The notes beneath the pieces are model-generated. The model saw only the letters and a list, made by a program, of their open reading frames with translations, was not told where the DNA came from and made no database searches. The translations under genes were made by a program, and so were the position numbers. DNA of 64,000 nt from Lottia gigantea (lineage: Eukaryota; Mollusca; Gastropoda; Lottiidae). Positions within the stretch are counted from its first letter, which is position 1; every line of letters starts with the position of its first letter. Shown piece after piece: positions 34,846 to 44,708 of the stretch. The DNA lies in assembly GCF_000327385.1 (NCBI RefSeq), contig NW_008709979.1, forward strand, positions 259,670-323,669. The letters are read 5' to 3'.

Positions 34846-36079
34846 TACACATAATCCACAGCTAAAGATACTCCTCCCTGGAATACACATAATCCACAGC
34901 TAAAGACACTCCTCCCTGGAATACACATAATCCACAGCTAAAGATACTCCTTCTTGGAATACACATAATCCCCAGCTAAAGATACTCCTCCCTGGAATAC
35001 ACATAATCCCCTAGCTAAAGATACTCTTCTCTGGAATACACATAATCCCTAGCTAAAGATACTCCTCCCTGGAATACACATAATCCCTAGCTAAAGATAT
35101 TCCTCCCTGGAATACACATAATCCCTAGCTAAAGATACTCCTCCCTGGAATACACATAATCCCTAGCTAAAGATACTCTTCTCTGGAATACACATAATCC
35201 CTAGCTAAAGATACTCCTCCCTGGAATACACATAATCCCTAGCTAAAGATATTCTTCTCTGGAATACACATAATCCCCAGCTAAAGATACTCCTCTCTGG
35301 AATACACATAATCCCTAGCTAAAGATATTCTTCTCTGGAATACACATAATCCCCAGCTAAAAATATTCCTCCCTGGAATACACATAATCCCTAGCTAAAG
35401 ATACTCCTCCCTGGAATACACTTAATCCCTAGCTAAAGATATTCTTCTTTGGAATACACATAATCCCCAGCTAAAGATACTCCTCCCTGGAATACAAATA
35501 ATCCCTAGCTAAAGATACTCCTCTCTGTAATAGACATAATCCCTAGCTACATAATCCCTAGCTAAAGATATTCTTCTCTGGAATACACATAATCCCCAGC
35601 TAAAGATACTCCTCTCTGTAATAGACATAATCCCTAGCTAAAGATATTCTTCTCTGGAATACACATAATCCCCAGCTAAAGATACTCCTCCCTGGAATAC
35701 ACATAATCCCTAGCTAAAGATATTCTTCTCTGGAATACACATAATCCCCAGCTAAAGATACTCCTCTCTGTAATAGACATAATCCCTAGCTAAAGATATT
35801 CTTCTCTGGAATACACATAATCCCCAGCTAAAAATATTCCTCCCTGGAATACACATAATCCCCAGCTAAAGATACTCCTCTCTGTAATAGACATAATCCC
35901 TAGCTAAAGATATTCTTCTCTGGAATACACATAATCCCCAGCTAAAAATATTCCTCCCTGGAATACACATAATCCCTAGCTAAAGATACTCCTCCCTGGA
36001 ATACACTTAATCCCTAGCTAAAGATACTCTTCTCTGGAATACACATAATCCTTTGCTAAAAATACTCTTCTCTGGAATT
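34846..36079. repeat. 38-bp minisatellite downstream of HPS6, about 32 copies
   Basis: The unit runs TGGAATACACATAATCCCTA then GCTAAAGATACTCCTCCC. Variants (CTCCTCCC, TTCTTCTC, CCCCAGC versus CCCTAGC, and CTGTAATAGACATAATCC) alternate in a regular order from about 35240, which indicates duplication in blocks of two or three units. A shortened unit occurs near 35550. More decayed relatives (CCCAGATGTAGATCC) lie at 34735-34845. It begins about 290 bp after the HPS6 stop and just past a possible poly(A) signal at about 34774, so it may flank or lie within the 3' UTR. Confidence 0.95.
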
Positions 36080-36099
36080 TATCTCTGAGATAAATTCTC

Positions 36100-36885
36100 A
36101 TTTATCTAATAAAGGCGCTCCAGTTGTCACTAATTCCTTGGGAATATCATTGACAGCAAAAGCGTTATCTCACTACAACGGGCTCAGGCTAACCAACTGA
36201 TCTGTGTCTTTTCAATTTGTTTTTAATTAGACTAGCTATGTATAGGGGAATATTTCTCAGCCTATTAGGTCACAATCACCGTCTTACTCTTGTTTATTTA
36301 CTCTTAAGAAGGCTCAACAATGGACTTTCATGACGTTACTAAGAGTTACCTGCCTTTATGACGTCGCGTGTGGTAACTCTATTGTGCCTTGTAAGCAACG
36401 TAGAGAAAGGATTATTTTCTTTGCTGTTACAACATAAAATCAAGTTTTTTGTCAGAATTTATCAAAAAAAATTTCGACGAAAAGTTGCATTGTTATCAGG
36501 TAACGCTTATTTTGCTTCTTCATATAAATACTTTGACTTATTTCTTTTCAACCTAAAGATGAAAAAGTGCGAAAACTGTTTAAAAGTTCCTTTTCTTGGT
36601 TTGTCCTTACATGCCTACTATGAATGATATGCCCGTATACTTTTTTTTACATCGACGTAACTGGAAATTAAAGATAAATATCATAAAATTAGCGATAAAT
36701 TTAGTGAATACAAATGGATAAATTCACCGTTATTCAAGTTTTGCAACGTCAGAATCTGCTTTAGATTAGAATAAGTATTACGGAAATGAAGCACACACGT
36801 TTAAATGATATTATAATTATATTATGGCTTTAAGATAACAGAAGAACATTGCCATTCAGTGTTGTAATTTTTGTTTTAGATCAAA
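36100..36885 (+). promoter_or_regulatory. Likely promoter / 5' UTR region of the next gene
   Basis: Two TGACGT (CRE-like) motifs occur at 36331-36336 (TGACGTTA) and 36359-36366 (TGACGTCG), in a GC-richer patch that would suit a promoter. An acceptor TTGTTTTAG ends at 36879, seven bases before the start codon, so an untranslated first exon probably lies in this stretch. I could not fix its donor. An 89-codon open frame at 36358-36627 runs through the patch but looks like chance. Confidence 0.35.
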
Positions 36886-38799
36886 ATGAAGAAACACGAT
36901 CCAGATCGTCATAAGAGACCTGTGTTTCCTGTAGATTTTAGTGTGATGCCATGCTTGGTTGAAAGATCACATGAAAATTCTCCAGTTTCGTCATCATCTA
37001 GAGGTATAAAGAAGTATTGGTTATCTCTTGATACTTGAGATTTGTAAAATATAACTTAATAATAACATTGATTATTTCTATGTAAGAACCATACGTAGTT
37101 TCGTATGATGATAATAAGGGGAAACCATTACCAAAAAAAAAAAACAATTGAGAAAAAAGAAAAGAAAGCTGGTTCTATTGTTTTTAATCTTCAACTATTA
37201 TTTCCAGAGTCACTCTCTTTAGATGACGAACCAAGATCACCAGTTAAATTGTCACCAAGAGCTTCAAATTCACCAAAACTAAATTGGTCACCATCACCAC
37301 CTTCTTCACCAAAATTAAATGGTACATCAACATTTGAGGCAATACGAAAAACATTTGATGATTCTGGTTTTGAAGCATCTCCTCTACAGTCAAAAAGTAA
37401 GAACCTAGATTGAATAGATTAAAAAGGCCAACCAAGATCACCCTTTTTTCGTCATTAGAAACGGTCCAGTGACAACTTTCAGCTGGCGCTCTGGAGATTC
37501 AACTCCAACTGTCGAGAGCTGACAAATGTATTAGTAAATTAATGAAGTCTTATTATTTCTGTCTTTACAGGTAGAGTTGAACTAAAGAGGTATATCGAGA
37601 GATTAGAAGAGAAAAATAAAGATTTAGAAGAAGACAATAAAACTCTTCATAATGAAATGTCTCACAAAATAAAGTAAGTGTTTACTACTCGTGTGCTGTA
37701 ATTATGGTTTTAGCAATATTGTTTGAGCACAAAAACGGTAATAACGTAAATAGAGCGTGATAGCTTTAACACAATATTATATTTTCTCCTATCATGGGCT
37801 ATGTTAATGTTATATTGACCGAAGAACTAACTTGATATTATTTTTATTTCAGATTTCTATCAGATTTACAACAAAAGTATGATGAATGTATAGATACAAT
37901 CGTAGAATTAAATAGTAAAATATACCAACTAGAAAATGGATGTAATGTAGATTCGTCTGGTCAAACTATGGTGTAAGTTAAAAATTTACAATAAAAAAAA
38001 TAAAAAAATAATAATCTCATTTAGCCGATAAATCTGTACATTTCGAGCACAAAAACCCTTTTAGCGTATCATAGTTAGACCATGACAGCTTTAACAAATA
38101 GCAAATAAATCCAGAGCTTAATTATAAGTAATTTGAAGAAACCGATATTTCATGAATTTATTCCTTTTATCTAATTTTTTTTTTAAATTTAGATCATTAC
38201 AATCATCACAAGCTAAGGATCGAGAAATAGCTGAATTAAAAATAGATATGGAAGACATAGAAAAAGACAGTCGTTTATGGAGAGTCCGCTGCAACCTCCT
38301 TGATGTCGATAACGATTTACTTAAAACTCAGATGACCGAGCTTGAACAAACCATAATAGAACTGAGAAATGGAAATGGTGATCAATCACGACCAACAAGC
38401 AACCGCTCGAAATCCAAACTTTCAAATCGCGTAAGCCCAAAGACAAAACAATGTTTACCATCAATGGAGTCCAAGAGACCAAAACGACCATCTCTCGCTA
38501 AACCAACTGATATTAATACCAGTGGTCAGACTGTACCTAAAGCAACTAAGTCTTCAACCAAAATAAAAGAAGTAAGAAGCAATACTCCCTACCTTCCTCC
38601 GATTGAATGTTTAGTTGGGTCTAAATACTACCCTAAACCGCCATCTCAAACAAACCCTAAACTTCAGCAAGCTTCTACCCGTTCTTCTACACCAATCTTC
38701 AATCCAGTTCTTCCTACAGATAGTCATTTCAAGTTACCACATCTAACATTTCCACCAAGTAAACCCAAAACCAATAAAACAAGAAAATATATTCGTTAA
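36886..38799 (+). CDS. Unrecognised coiled-coil protein (5 exons, 378 aa)
   Basis: Exons 36886-37003, 37208-37396, 37571-37673, 37853-37972 and 38193-38799 join in phase and end in TAA. The start ATG lies just after an acceptor, consistent with a noncoding first exon. Residues about 1-100 are Ser/Pro-rich and look disordered (SPVKLSPRASNSPKLNWSPS), with repeated S-P sites that proline-directed kinases could use. About 103-245 form a long coiled coil (RYIERLEEKNKDLEEDNKTL, ELKIDMEDIEKDSRLWRV, LLKTQMTELEQTIIELRN). The remaining ~130 residues are basic and Pro/Ser/Thr-rich. The layout, coiled coil plus basic disordered tail, resembles the minus-strand gene at 19040-20789, but I see no sequence similarity. 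I cannot assign a family; a centrosomal, ciliary or cytoskeletal role is only a guess. Confidence 0.75.
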
Positions 38800-38819
38800 A
38801 CGATCACAAGCTGTAATTT

Positions 38820-39125
38820 CCATTGAGCAGTACTAAGTTAGCTGCATTGTTCAAATAGACTCATTGTGCAGCAGTTAGTTGGATATATTTCAGACTACAC
38901 TGTTCAATGGGACTGAGGGACACATGCAGTTGCCAGTTGCAGTTAGTTGGAAGTATTTCATACTGGTTTGTTCAATTAGCTACTGTGTTCAATGTTACTC
39001 ATTGTGTTTCAGTTAGTTGGATGTATTTAGTAGTAATCTAGTTTTAAGAATCCACTGTACAGCCATAGAAAAGTAGTTATTTAGATGTATGTCTGACCAC
39101 ACTGTTTAATGGGGTTCAACAGTTA
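38820..39125. repeat. Degenerate tandem repeat, ~66-bp period
   Basis: The word CAGTTAGTTGGA followed by ATTTCA or ATTTAG recurs near 38875, 38943 and 39011, with a worn copy near 39075; between them CACTGTTCAATGGG and its variants also repeat. It directly follows the stop of the coiled-coil gene and is probably in its 3' UTR. Confidence 0.55.
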
Positions 39126-39413
39126 ATGAGAGATCATGAGATGGTGTACTGTACGTTTCTTTTTTATAACTAAAAGTCCATCACAATGTTTCCGAATTCT
39201 TAATAACCATTGGGTTGGCCTGTACTCTAGTCTACAACCATCCATAATTTGATGGATTTTCTTTTTATCTGTTATAACTGTAAATACTTCTAATTCAGTA
39301 TCATTTATTAATCGCCAGGTATCTTGTCCGGTGAGTTCCAGTGTCTTTGATGGTTGCCATGATACCAGCCTGTTTTGGCTTAGTTTCCGTTTCTCTTTTG
39401 TGTTATTTTGCAT
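39123..39413 (-). CDS. Possible small single-exon gene (96 aa)
   Basis: A 96-codon minus-strand frame, closed upstream by an in-frame TGA and complete from Met to TAA. Its composition is mixed and protein-like (LELTGQDTWRLINDTELEVF, RLEYRPTQWLLRIRKHCDG), unlike the simple-sequence frames elsewhere. A minus-strand TATAAAA at about 39493-39487 lies some 75 bp before the ATG, a suitable distance for a TATA box. It would be convergent with the coiled-coil gene. I do not recognise the family, and it may instead be chance or antisense to the neighbour's 3' UTR. Confidence 0.35.
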   Translation of the reverse strand: MQNNTKEKRKLSQNRLVSWQPSKTLELTGQDTWRLINDTELEVFTVITDKKKIHQIMDGCRLEYRPTQWLLRIRKHCDGLLVIKKKRTVHHLMISH

Positions 39414-39499
39414 GGAGTATCTATGTCAGCATTTTGAATCTCTCATGTTTTTTTCTTATTTATATCAATTTATCATGAAATAAAATTTTATAAAGCATT

Positions 39500-40250
39500 A
39501 TTTAGTGTTGTTTTGATGCGTCGAAATAATGTAAATGTAATTTAAATATTGGTGAAGTATGTGGTGTAAGAAAGATATAGATATTGACAGATAAGTTACG
39601 TTTTTACTAGTGTACGATATGACACTTCGTAATGATATCAATTTTTGGCGTCTTTATTCAAACATTGCATTTTATGTGCTTATGATTAAGTTGCTGTACG
39701 TTTGTGCGCATGCTATGATAGCGTACCAGTTTCAGTTATGAAGGGTCGTGAGACGGAAAGCACACAACCTTTGGGCTCTACCAAAATCAAAAGAAAAACA
39801 ATCACAAATTAATTTTCATGTAAGTTAAAAATCATGATTGGAAATAACAATAGAATCCGACAACATATAGTGCCGTTACTACGTTGTCCGTCCCCACCTT
39901 CAAATTTCTTACCATTTAACGTAGATAGATTGTTCCTTTAATGAAATAAATCTTATAAAGCTCTATTTAGCGATGTTTTCTATATCTACATGAGGACCGT
40001 AGTAACAACTATCGCGATACGCCTGTTGTCATTTTGTATCAGTGAATTCTAGATCACTTATCTAAATAGATAATATTGGACAAGAAAAAATTATTCTCCT
40101 TCAGTTGCATCAGCACAACAACAAATTTTTAATCTTACGCGATTTAACCTAGATCAGATACCTGTCATAATTTTATTACAAAGAAAAGTGTAAAGATTCA
40201 TATAATCTTATTTATTTTGTCTGCCTCTTATAGCAATCTTGAAAGTTAAT
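39500..40250. other. Intergenic, nothing recognised
   Basis: AT-rich sequence between the coiled-coil gene and the repeat block. I saw no open frame of note, no repeat shared with the rest of the window and no RNA gene. Confidence 0.4.
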
Positions 40251-40916
40251 GATGGTGTAGCTAGAAACTGCCAGAGAAGGTTAACCCTAGTTTTGGAAAA
40301 TCAATAAGGGTTAGCTCACGAAAAGTTTAAAGCTCGTTCCAAGCTATGGTTTCCGCATAAAAAATGAAAAGAGCACTTTGTTGAGCATCTTCTAAACACA
40401 AACAAGCTTCGACAGGGACTCGAACTCTGGACCCCAAAGTTGCCAGACGAGTGCGCAGCCCACTGGGCCGCCGAGACCTAGGGTTAGGAAGGCTAAACCC
40501 TAGGGTTAAGACTAGTTTTTGAAAATCAATTAGGGTTAACTCAGGAAAGGGTTAAAGCTCGTTCAATCTATGGTTTCCGCATATGAAATGAAAGAGCACT
40601 TCGTTGCGCATCTTCTCAACACAAAATGGTCCGGATAAAAGAATAAAATAGGGATTTAAATGGGCCCAGAACCATTGTTACCCCAGTGGGCCCAAAGGGG
40701 TTAATAAAAGTGGACGATTTGGTTTCAGCTCTGGCAAGTCCATGCTAGCTTTCACAGACCACTTTGGTATACTTAAAATGGTAGAAGAGACGCTGTTAGA
40801 CTTAGCAAAAAAAATTTTGTTGGTAAAACTTCGTCAGGGACTCGAACCCAGGACCCCAAAGTTGCAAGGCGAGTGCGCAGCCCACTTGGTCGCCCAGACC
40901 TGGGGTTAACCCTAGC
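40250..40916 (-). repeat. tRNA-like repeat units, left block (about 2 units)
   Basis: Two partial units of the repeat at 49490-51005. Shared marks are GGTTTCCGCATATGAAATGA (40349 and 40573), AAAATGGTCCGGATAAAAGA, GGGCCCA and AAAATGGTAGAAGAGACGCT. Each ends with a ~70-bp tRNA-like module on the minus strand (about 40410-40478 and 40831-40902) whose B box reads GGTTCGAGTCCCTG; the A-box side reads GGCCCAGTGGGCTGCGCAC in the first copy. AACCCTAGGGTTAA-type palindromes follow the modules. Confidence 0.8.
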
Positions 40917-41547
40917 TTGACACGAGGCCAGTCTAAGAGTGATTGTTGGCATTCTGCTCGTAAGGAAAAAATAACATCATCTAACTTTGGCAAGATCTTA
41001 AAGCGTAAAGGTACCACTGAACCAGATGCACTATTGAAAGACCTGTGTGGTTATAGAACTTTTTCTAATGAGTATGTGGAGTTTGGTCGAAAACATGAGG
41101 CTGCTGCAAGAAAGACAATGTGGACTAATTGTTAACACTGAATTCCCACACTTAGGAGCTAGCCCTGATGGTCTGGTTTACTGCACAGAGTGCAAACCTG
41201 TTGGCCATTGAATATTGGAAATAAAGTGCCCAGCATCAATGGAGTGGAGGATGTTAACACCTCATGAATGTGTAAAAGATTTTTGTTACCTTAAAAATGA
41301 GGCAGAGGTCAAATTGAAAGAAAGTCACAATTACTACTTTCAAGTGCAGGGTCAGATGGCAATCTCAGGAAAGAAATGATGCGATTTTGTTGTGGACCTG
41401 TAGTGGGGCGGTATCAGTTCACAGGATAATGTTTAATCCAGATCTGTGGATTGACATTCGTGATAAATTAAATGTTTTTTACAGGGAATCATTCCTTCCT
41501 GAACTATTTAGTGCACGTGTGTTGAGAGGACTCGTGTTATTTCCATA
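40917..41547 (+). pseudogene. YqaJ-type exonuclease relic of the DNA transposon
   Basis: YqaJ is a lambda-exonuclease-like nuclease fold found in phages and eukaryotic transposons. Visible pieces in order: SDCWHSARKEKITSSNFGKI (start of the fold), FGRKHEAAAR, a GASPDGLV motif with an active-site-type Asp, an EIKCP motif with the Glu-x-Lys pair, and YYFQVQGQMA. These match the family order G-x-SPDG, E-x-K, Q-x-Q. The frame changes near 41115, stops occur near 41207 and 41377, and the N-terminal part is missing at the left junction, so it cannot be functional. Confidence 0.8.
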
Positions 41548-42355
41548 AATCCACATGTAAATATTCAATGTTTTATAGTTATTGCCCTTGACTCAATACA
41601 AACACATCAAGTCTGATATAGATAGGTAGTTTTCATTTAATCTTGATGATACTCGACTTTGTATTCATATGCTATTAAGAAATATTTATTTTTACAATTT
41701 ATGTGATGTCTAAATCTTCACTAGTATTTTTGCATAGCAAGTCTTGTTTTTATTGTTACTTGTTTAAGTTGTTCGCAATTGTTTAAGTTATATAATATCA
41801 GATTTATATTCTTCAATTGTCACATGCAGCCCTCGCAAATATCATTGAAATCAAAGGGAGACAATTTATTTGCAACAGCTAGTCCAGTTTGAAGTAGTTA
41901 AATATTAGTATTTTCTTGTTGGACCTATTCCATAATAAATACTTTTTAAAGGCAGATGACAACTGTTTTTATTTTTCAAATGTTATGTTAACATGTAGAT
42001 GGGATACTCAACTTGTTTGTTTTGCGTGTTCTTTGCACAAACACAAGCAATTCTCAATATTTTAATATTGAATCAACTTTTGCCATAAAAACAAATTTAG
42101 ATATTTAATTTAAATATAACAATCACATATCTATGGAATGTTGCACATTATTATATAATTAAACAGCTGAGAGCCTGATTTCCACTTGAATAGATAATTT
42201 ATTTTAGATTTCTCTGACATCTTTAACATAGACAAGCCAAGTAAACAATTTGATGGTTATGGAAGCACCCACAAGATCAAAGGTCATATGATGCTAGGTC
42301 ATAACCTACAAGTTTTTTTACTGGGTTAGTTATTATTAAGGAAGTCAGAGATATC

Positions 42356-42665
42356 TTAAAGGGATTGTAAAGAGGTTTTCTAAATTTTTAATGTGAATTG
42401 GGACATCAATTTGCAACATTCAAATTTTCAATCAGATGTCTGTGGTTCCTGCAACTAAGTGTTTGATGATGTCACTAATCGCGAATGACCTTAAGTGATA
42501 AAGATAAAGTATACTTTGCGATTAGTGACGTCATCAAACATTAAGTTTTAGTGGAATTGTAGGAACTACGGACGTCTGATTGAAAATTGGATTGGTGCAA
42601 ATTGATGCTATCAGTTTTCCCGATACACATTAAAAATTTATAAAACCTCTTTACAATCCCTTAAA
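42356..42665. mobile_element. Palindromic MITE (family B)
   Basis: A 310-bp near-perfect palindrome. The left arm begins AAGGGATTGTAAAGAGGTTT and the right arm ends with its mirror, AAACCTCTTTACAATCCCTT; both sides are flanked by TTAA(A). The arms run inward through CAATTTTCAATCAGACGTC-like words to the centre at about 42500, where ACTAATCGC and GCGATTAGT face each other. It sits between the YqaJ relic and the transposase exon, so it inserted into the ISL2EU element. A decayed relative lies at about 5335-5480. Confidence 0.85.
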
Positions 42666-42717
42666 ACAAATTCTTGATTGAAGCTGAAACCGTATATATA
42701 AATAAGAATATTCCAGA

Positions 42718-43981
42718 TCAATCAGAAGATCTAAATCTACTTTCTGGAACCAAAGGGGGTTGTAAGTTTGTTAATCTTGCACATAATCGCCATATCTTTG
42801 ATGCCTGATTAGCCATGGTGATGGGAATGACACCTTGTGCAATTCGGAAATTCTTGATCCTTTCCATCTGGCGCTCTACGTGAATGCGTGCATTTGCAAT
42901 GCCTTTTGTTCTTTTAACACCCTGTTTAGAAAATTTCACTTGCTTTTTCTTAAATGGGGGTATAATCAAATTTATTCCTCTGGGGGTGGTCAAATCAGAT
43001 ATGGTGAAGCCCTTATCAGCCATAATAGAATCTCCTGGTTCACAGAGTTCAACTAACCCACTTTCTATGGTGAGTTGCTTGTCACTAATACTCCCACACC
43101 AAAGATCTGATACATAAGTGACAATGCCAGCTGGACTAATTCCTATTAAAGATTTCCAGGTCATATGTGATTTGTAGTCACTGTACATCAAAGATTTTAA
43201 CTTTAATGATGAAGGTGTCTCCGTTCGAATCTCTGTAGCATCTATGATGACTCTTGTCGTCGGAAACTTATCTTTAAAAATTTCAGGCATATTGCTATCT
43301 ATGACATCTCTGCTGGGCCACATGACAAGAACAGATAACTGATTATCTAGATAATCAATCCACCTATTGAAAATATCGCCACATGTTGTTGTTGATATAC
43401 GAAATCTATATGCTAAGTCCTCTAACAGCAGACCCAATCTAATTCGCCTAAGGACCATAAAAAACTCATTTATACAACGTAAAATGCGGGGCCGATCACC
43501 GCATCCATAGTTTGATCCACTTCCCCTTATTGTTCTCTCCTCTGCATCAGATTTTATCTCGTCAAACAAAGCATCAAACGTGTTGCCATCTGGAATTCCT
43601 GTATAAAATAAAACTTTCTGTGCATCTGATTTGATGTCATCATAAGTTAATATGGGAAGGGACACAGATAATTCCATTTACAGTCTGACACTCAACATCT
43701 TGAAAACAAGAAACTAAACAACCACCTTCTGTTTGAGTTCTAATTGATCTAGTACTTGATGGTGATGTTTGAATATACTGATTCCTGATAGTAGAATGGT
43801 TTTTAACATCTGGTTGTCCCAAATAATCATGGACTCGCAGGGATGTATCTAACATTGATCCAGAAGTAACAAACCCGTGTTCACTGTTTGATGATGCCTC
43901 ACTGTCAGAACTGATACTAATATCTTGTTCATTGGCCGAAATAACTAAAACCTCGTTATCTTCATGGTTTTCATCTATTTT
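42718..43981 (-). pseudogene. ISL2EU-type DDE transposase, main exon
   Basis: Minus strand; the acceptor TTGTTTTCAG ends at 43982. After an acidic/Ser linker (ISISSDSEASS) comes a helix-turn-helix-like part (LGLLLEDLAYRFRISTTTCG), then a DDE nuclease of the DDE_Tnp_4 type: IIDATEIR (first Asp), SIMADKGF (second Asp) and NARIHVERQMERIK (Glu). The 319-residue catalytic frame is open from 43677 to its stop at 42718. The upstream part of the exon lies in another frame, so a frameshift exists near 43660, and the first exon is interrupted by the Gypsy element. The copy is thus inactive though little decayed. Confidence 0.85.
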
Positions 43982-44447
43982 CTGAAAACAAGACGGTTCA
44001 AATAATTAAGGAATTGTTTTCCTTTTCCAGTTTTAAAATGATGCCACAGTAAGTTCTATCTTTATTGGCGCGGTACAGGTATTAGATGCATGCAATTCAG
44101 AAACCATGCAAAGGGAAAGTGTCATGGCATCAGGTAATTAAAAAAAGAGTATGTTCCTGGCTAGAATCAGAATGGGTCTACCTACATCTACAGGGCATCA
44201 TTGGCCATGGCTTGGCCAATTGCAATGCCAATCAAAGTGGTCCTAGTAGTAGGCCTAGTCATGGTAGTTAAAGACAGGAGGGACAAAGTCAAAATCTAGT
44301 AATCATAATTCAATCAAAGTCATATTAGTTTAGATCTAGGCCTACCAGTATAAATTAAACAAATTCACATAAAAAGAAATTGGCAAAACGAGATTCAGAA
44401 ATGACAAAGGCCAGAGAAAAAAACGAAAATCTTACCGAAGTTCTAGG

Positions 44448-44591
44448 TGTTATAGTTTTATGTTGGTGTGGACTATAAACACAACGTTCAGGAGGACAGC
44501 TTTACTCAGAATGAATATTATACAATAATGACATGCGCAATAGACCGTACAATAAGTTACGTCACGCGAGTGGTTATCACATGATACAACA
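44448..44591 (-). repeat. Gypsy LTR, left (3' LTR)
   Basis: 144 bp, beginning TGTTATAG and ending ATACAACA on the plus strand. It matches the right LTR base for base as far as I can read, except for an 18-bp block duplicated in the right copy. The LTR is very short for the superfamily. Confidence 0.92.
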
Positions 44592-44708
44592 TCCCCCTGT
44601 TTTTGTAAGATAACATTAATATTTAAGGTTTGAATTGTTCAATATTTAAATAAATATATTGGTCTTTGTAACGACTTGGTGTTTTTATTTCACGTCCAGA
44701 TCTCGACT

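Noticed and set aside
34846-36079. Regular repeats as a possible CRISPR array
   Set aside because: Units abut directly with no unique spacers, and the genome is eukaryotic.
36358-36627. 89-codon plus-strand frame upstream of the coiled-coil gene
   Set aside because: No recognised domain, basic and aromatic composition typical of chance; more likely promoter or untranslated leader.
40917-41547. YqaJ-like sequence as viral or bacterial contamination
   Set aside because: It sits beside a spliced THAP/DDE transposase in eukaryotic sequence, the pairing expected of an ISL2EU-type transposon.
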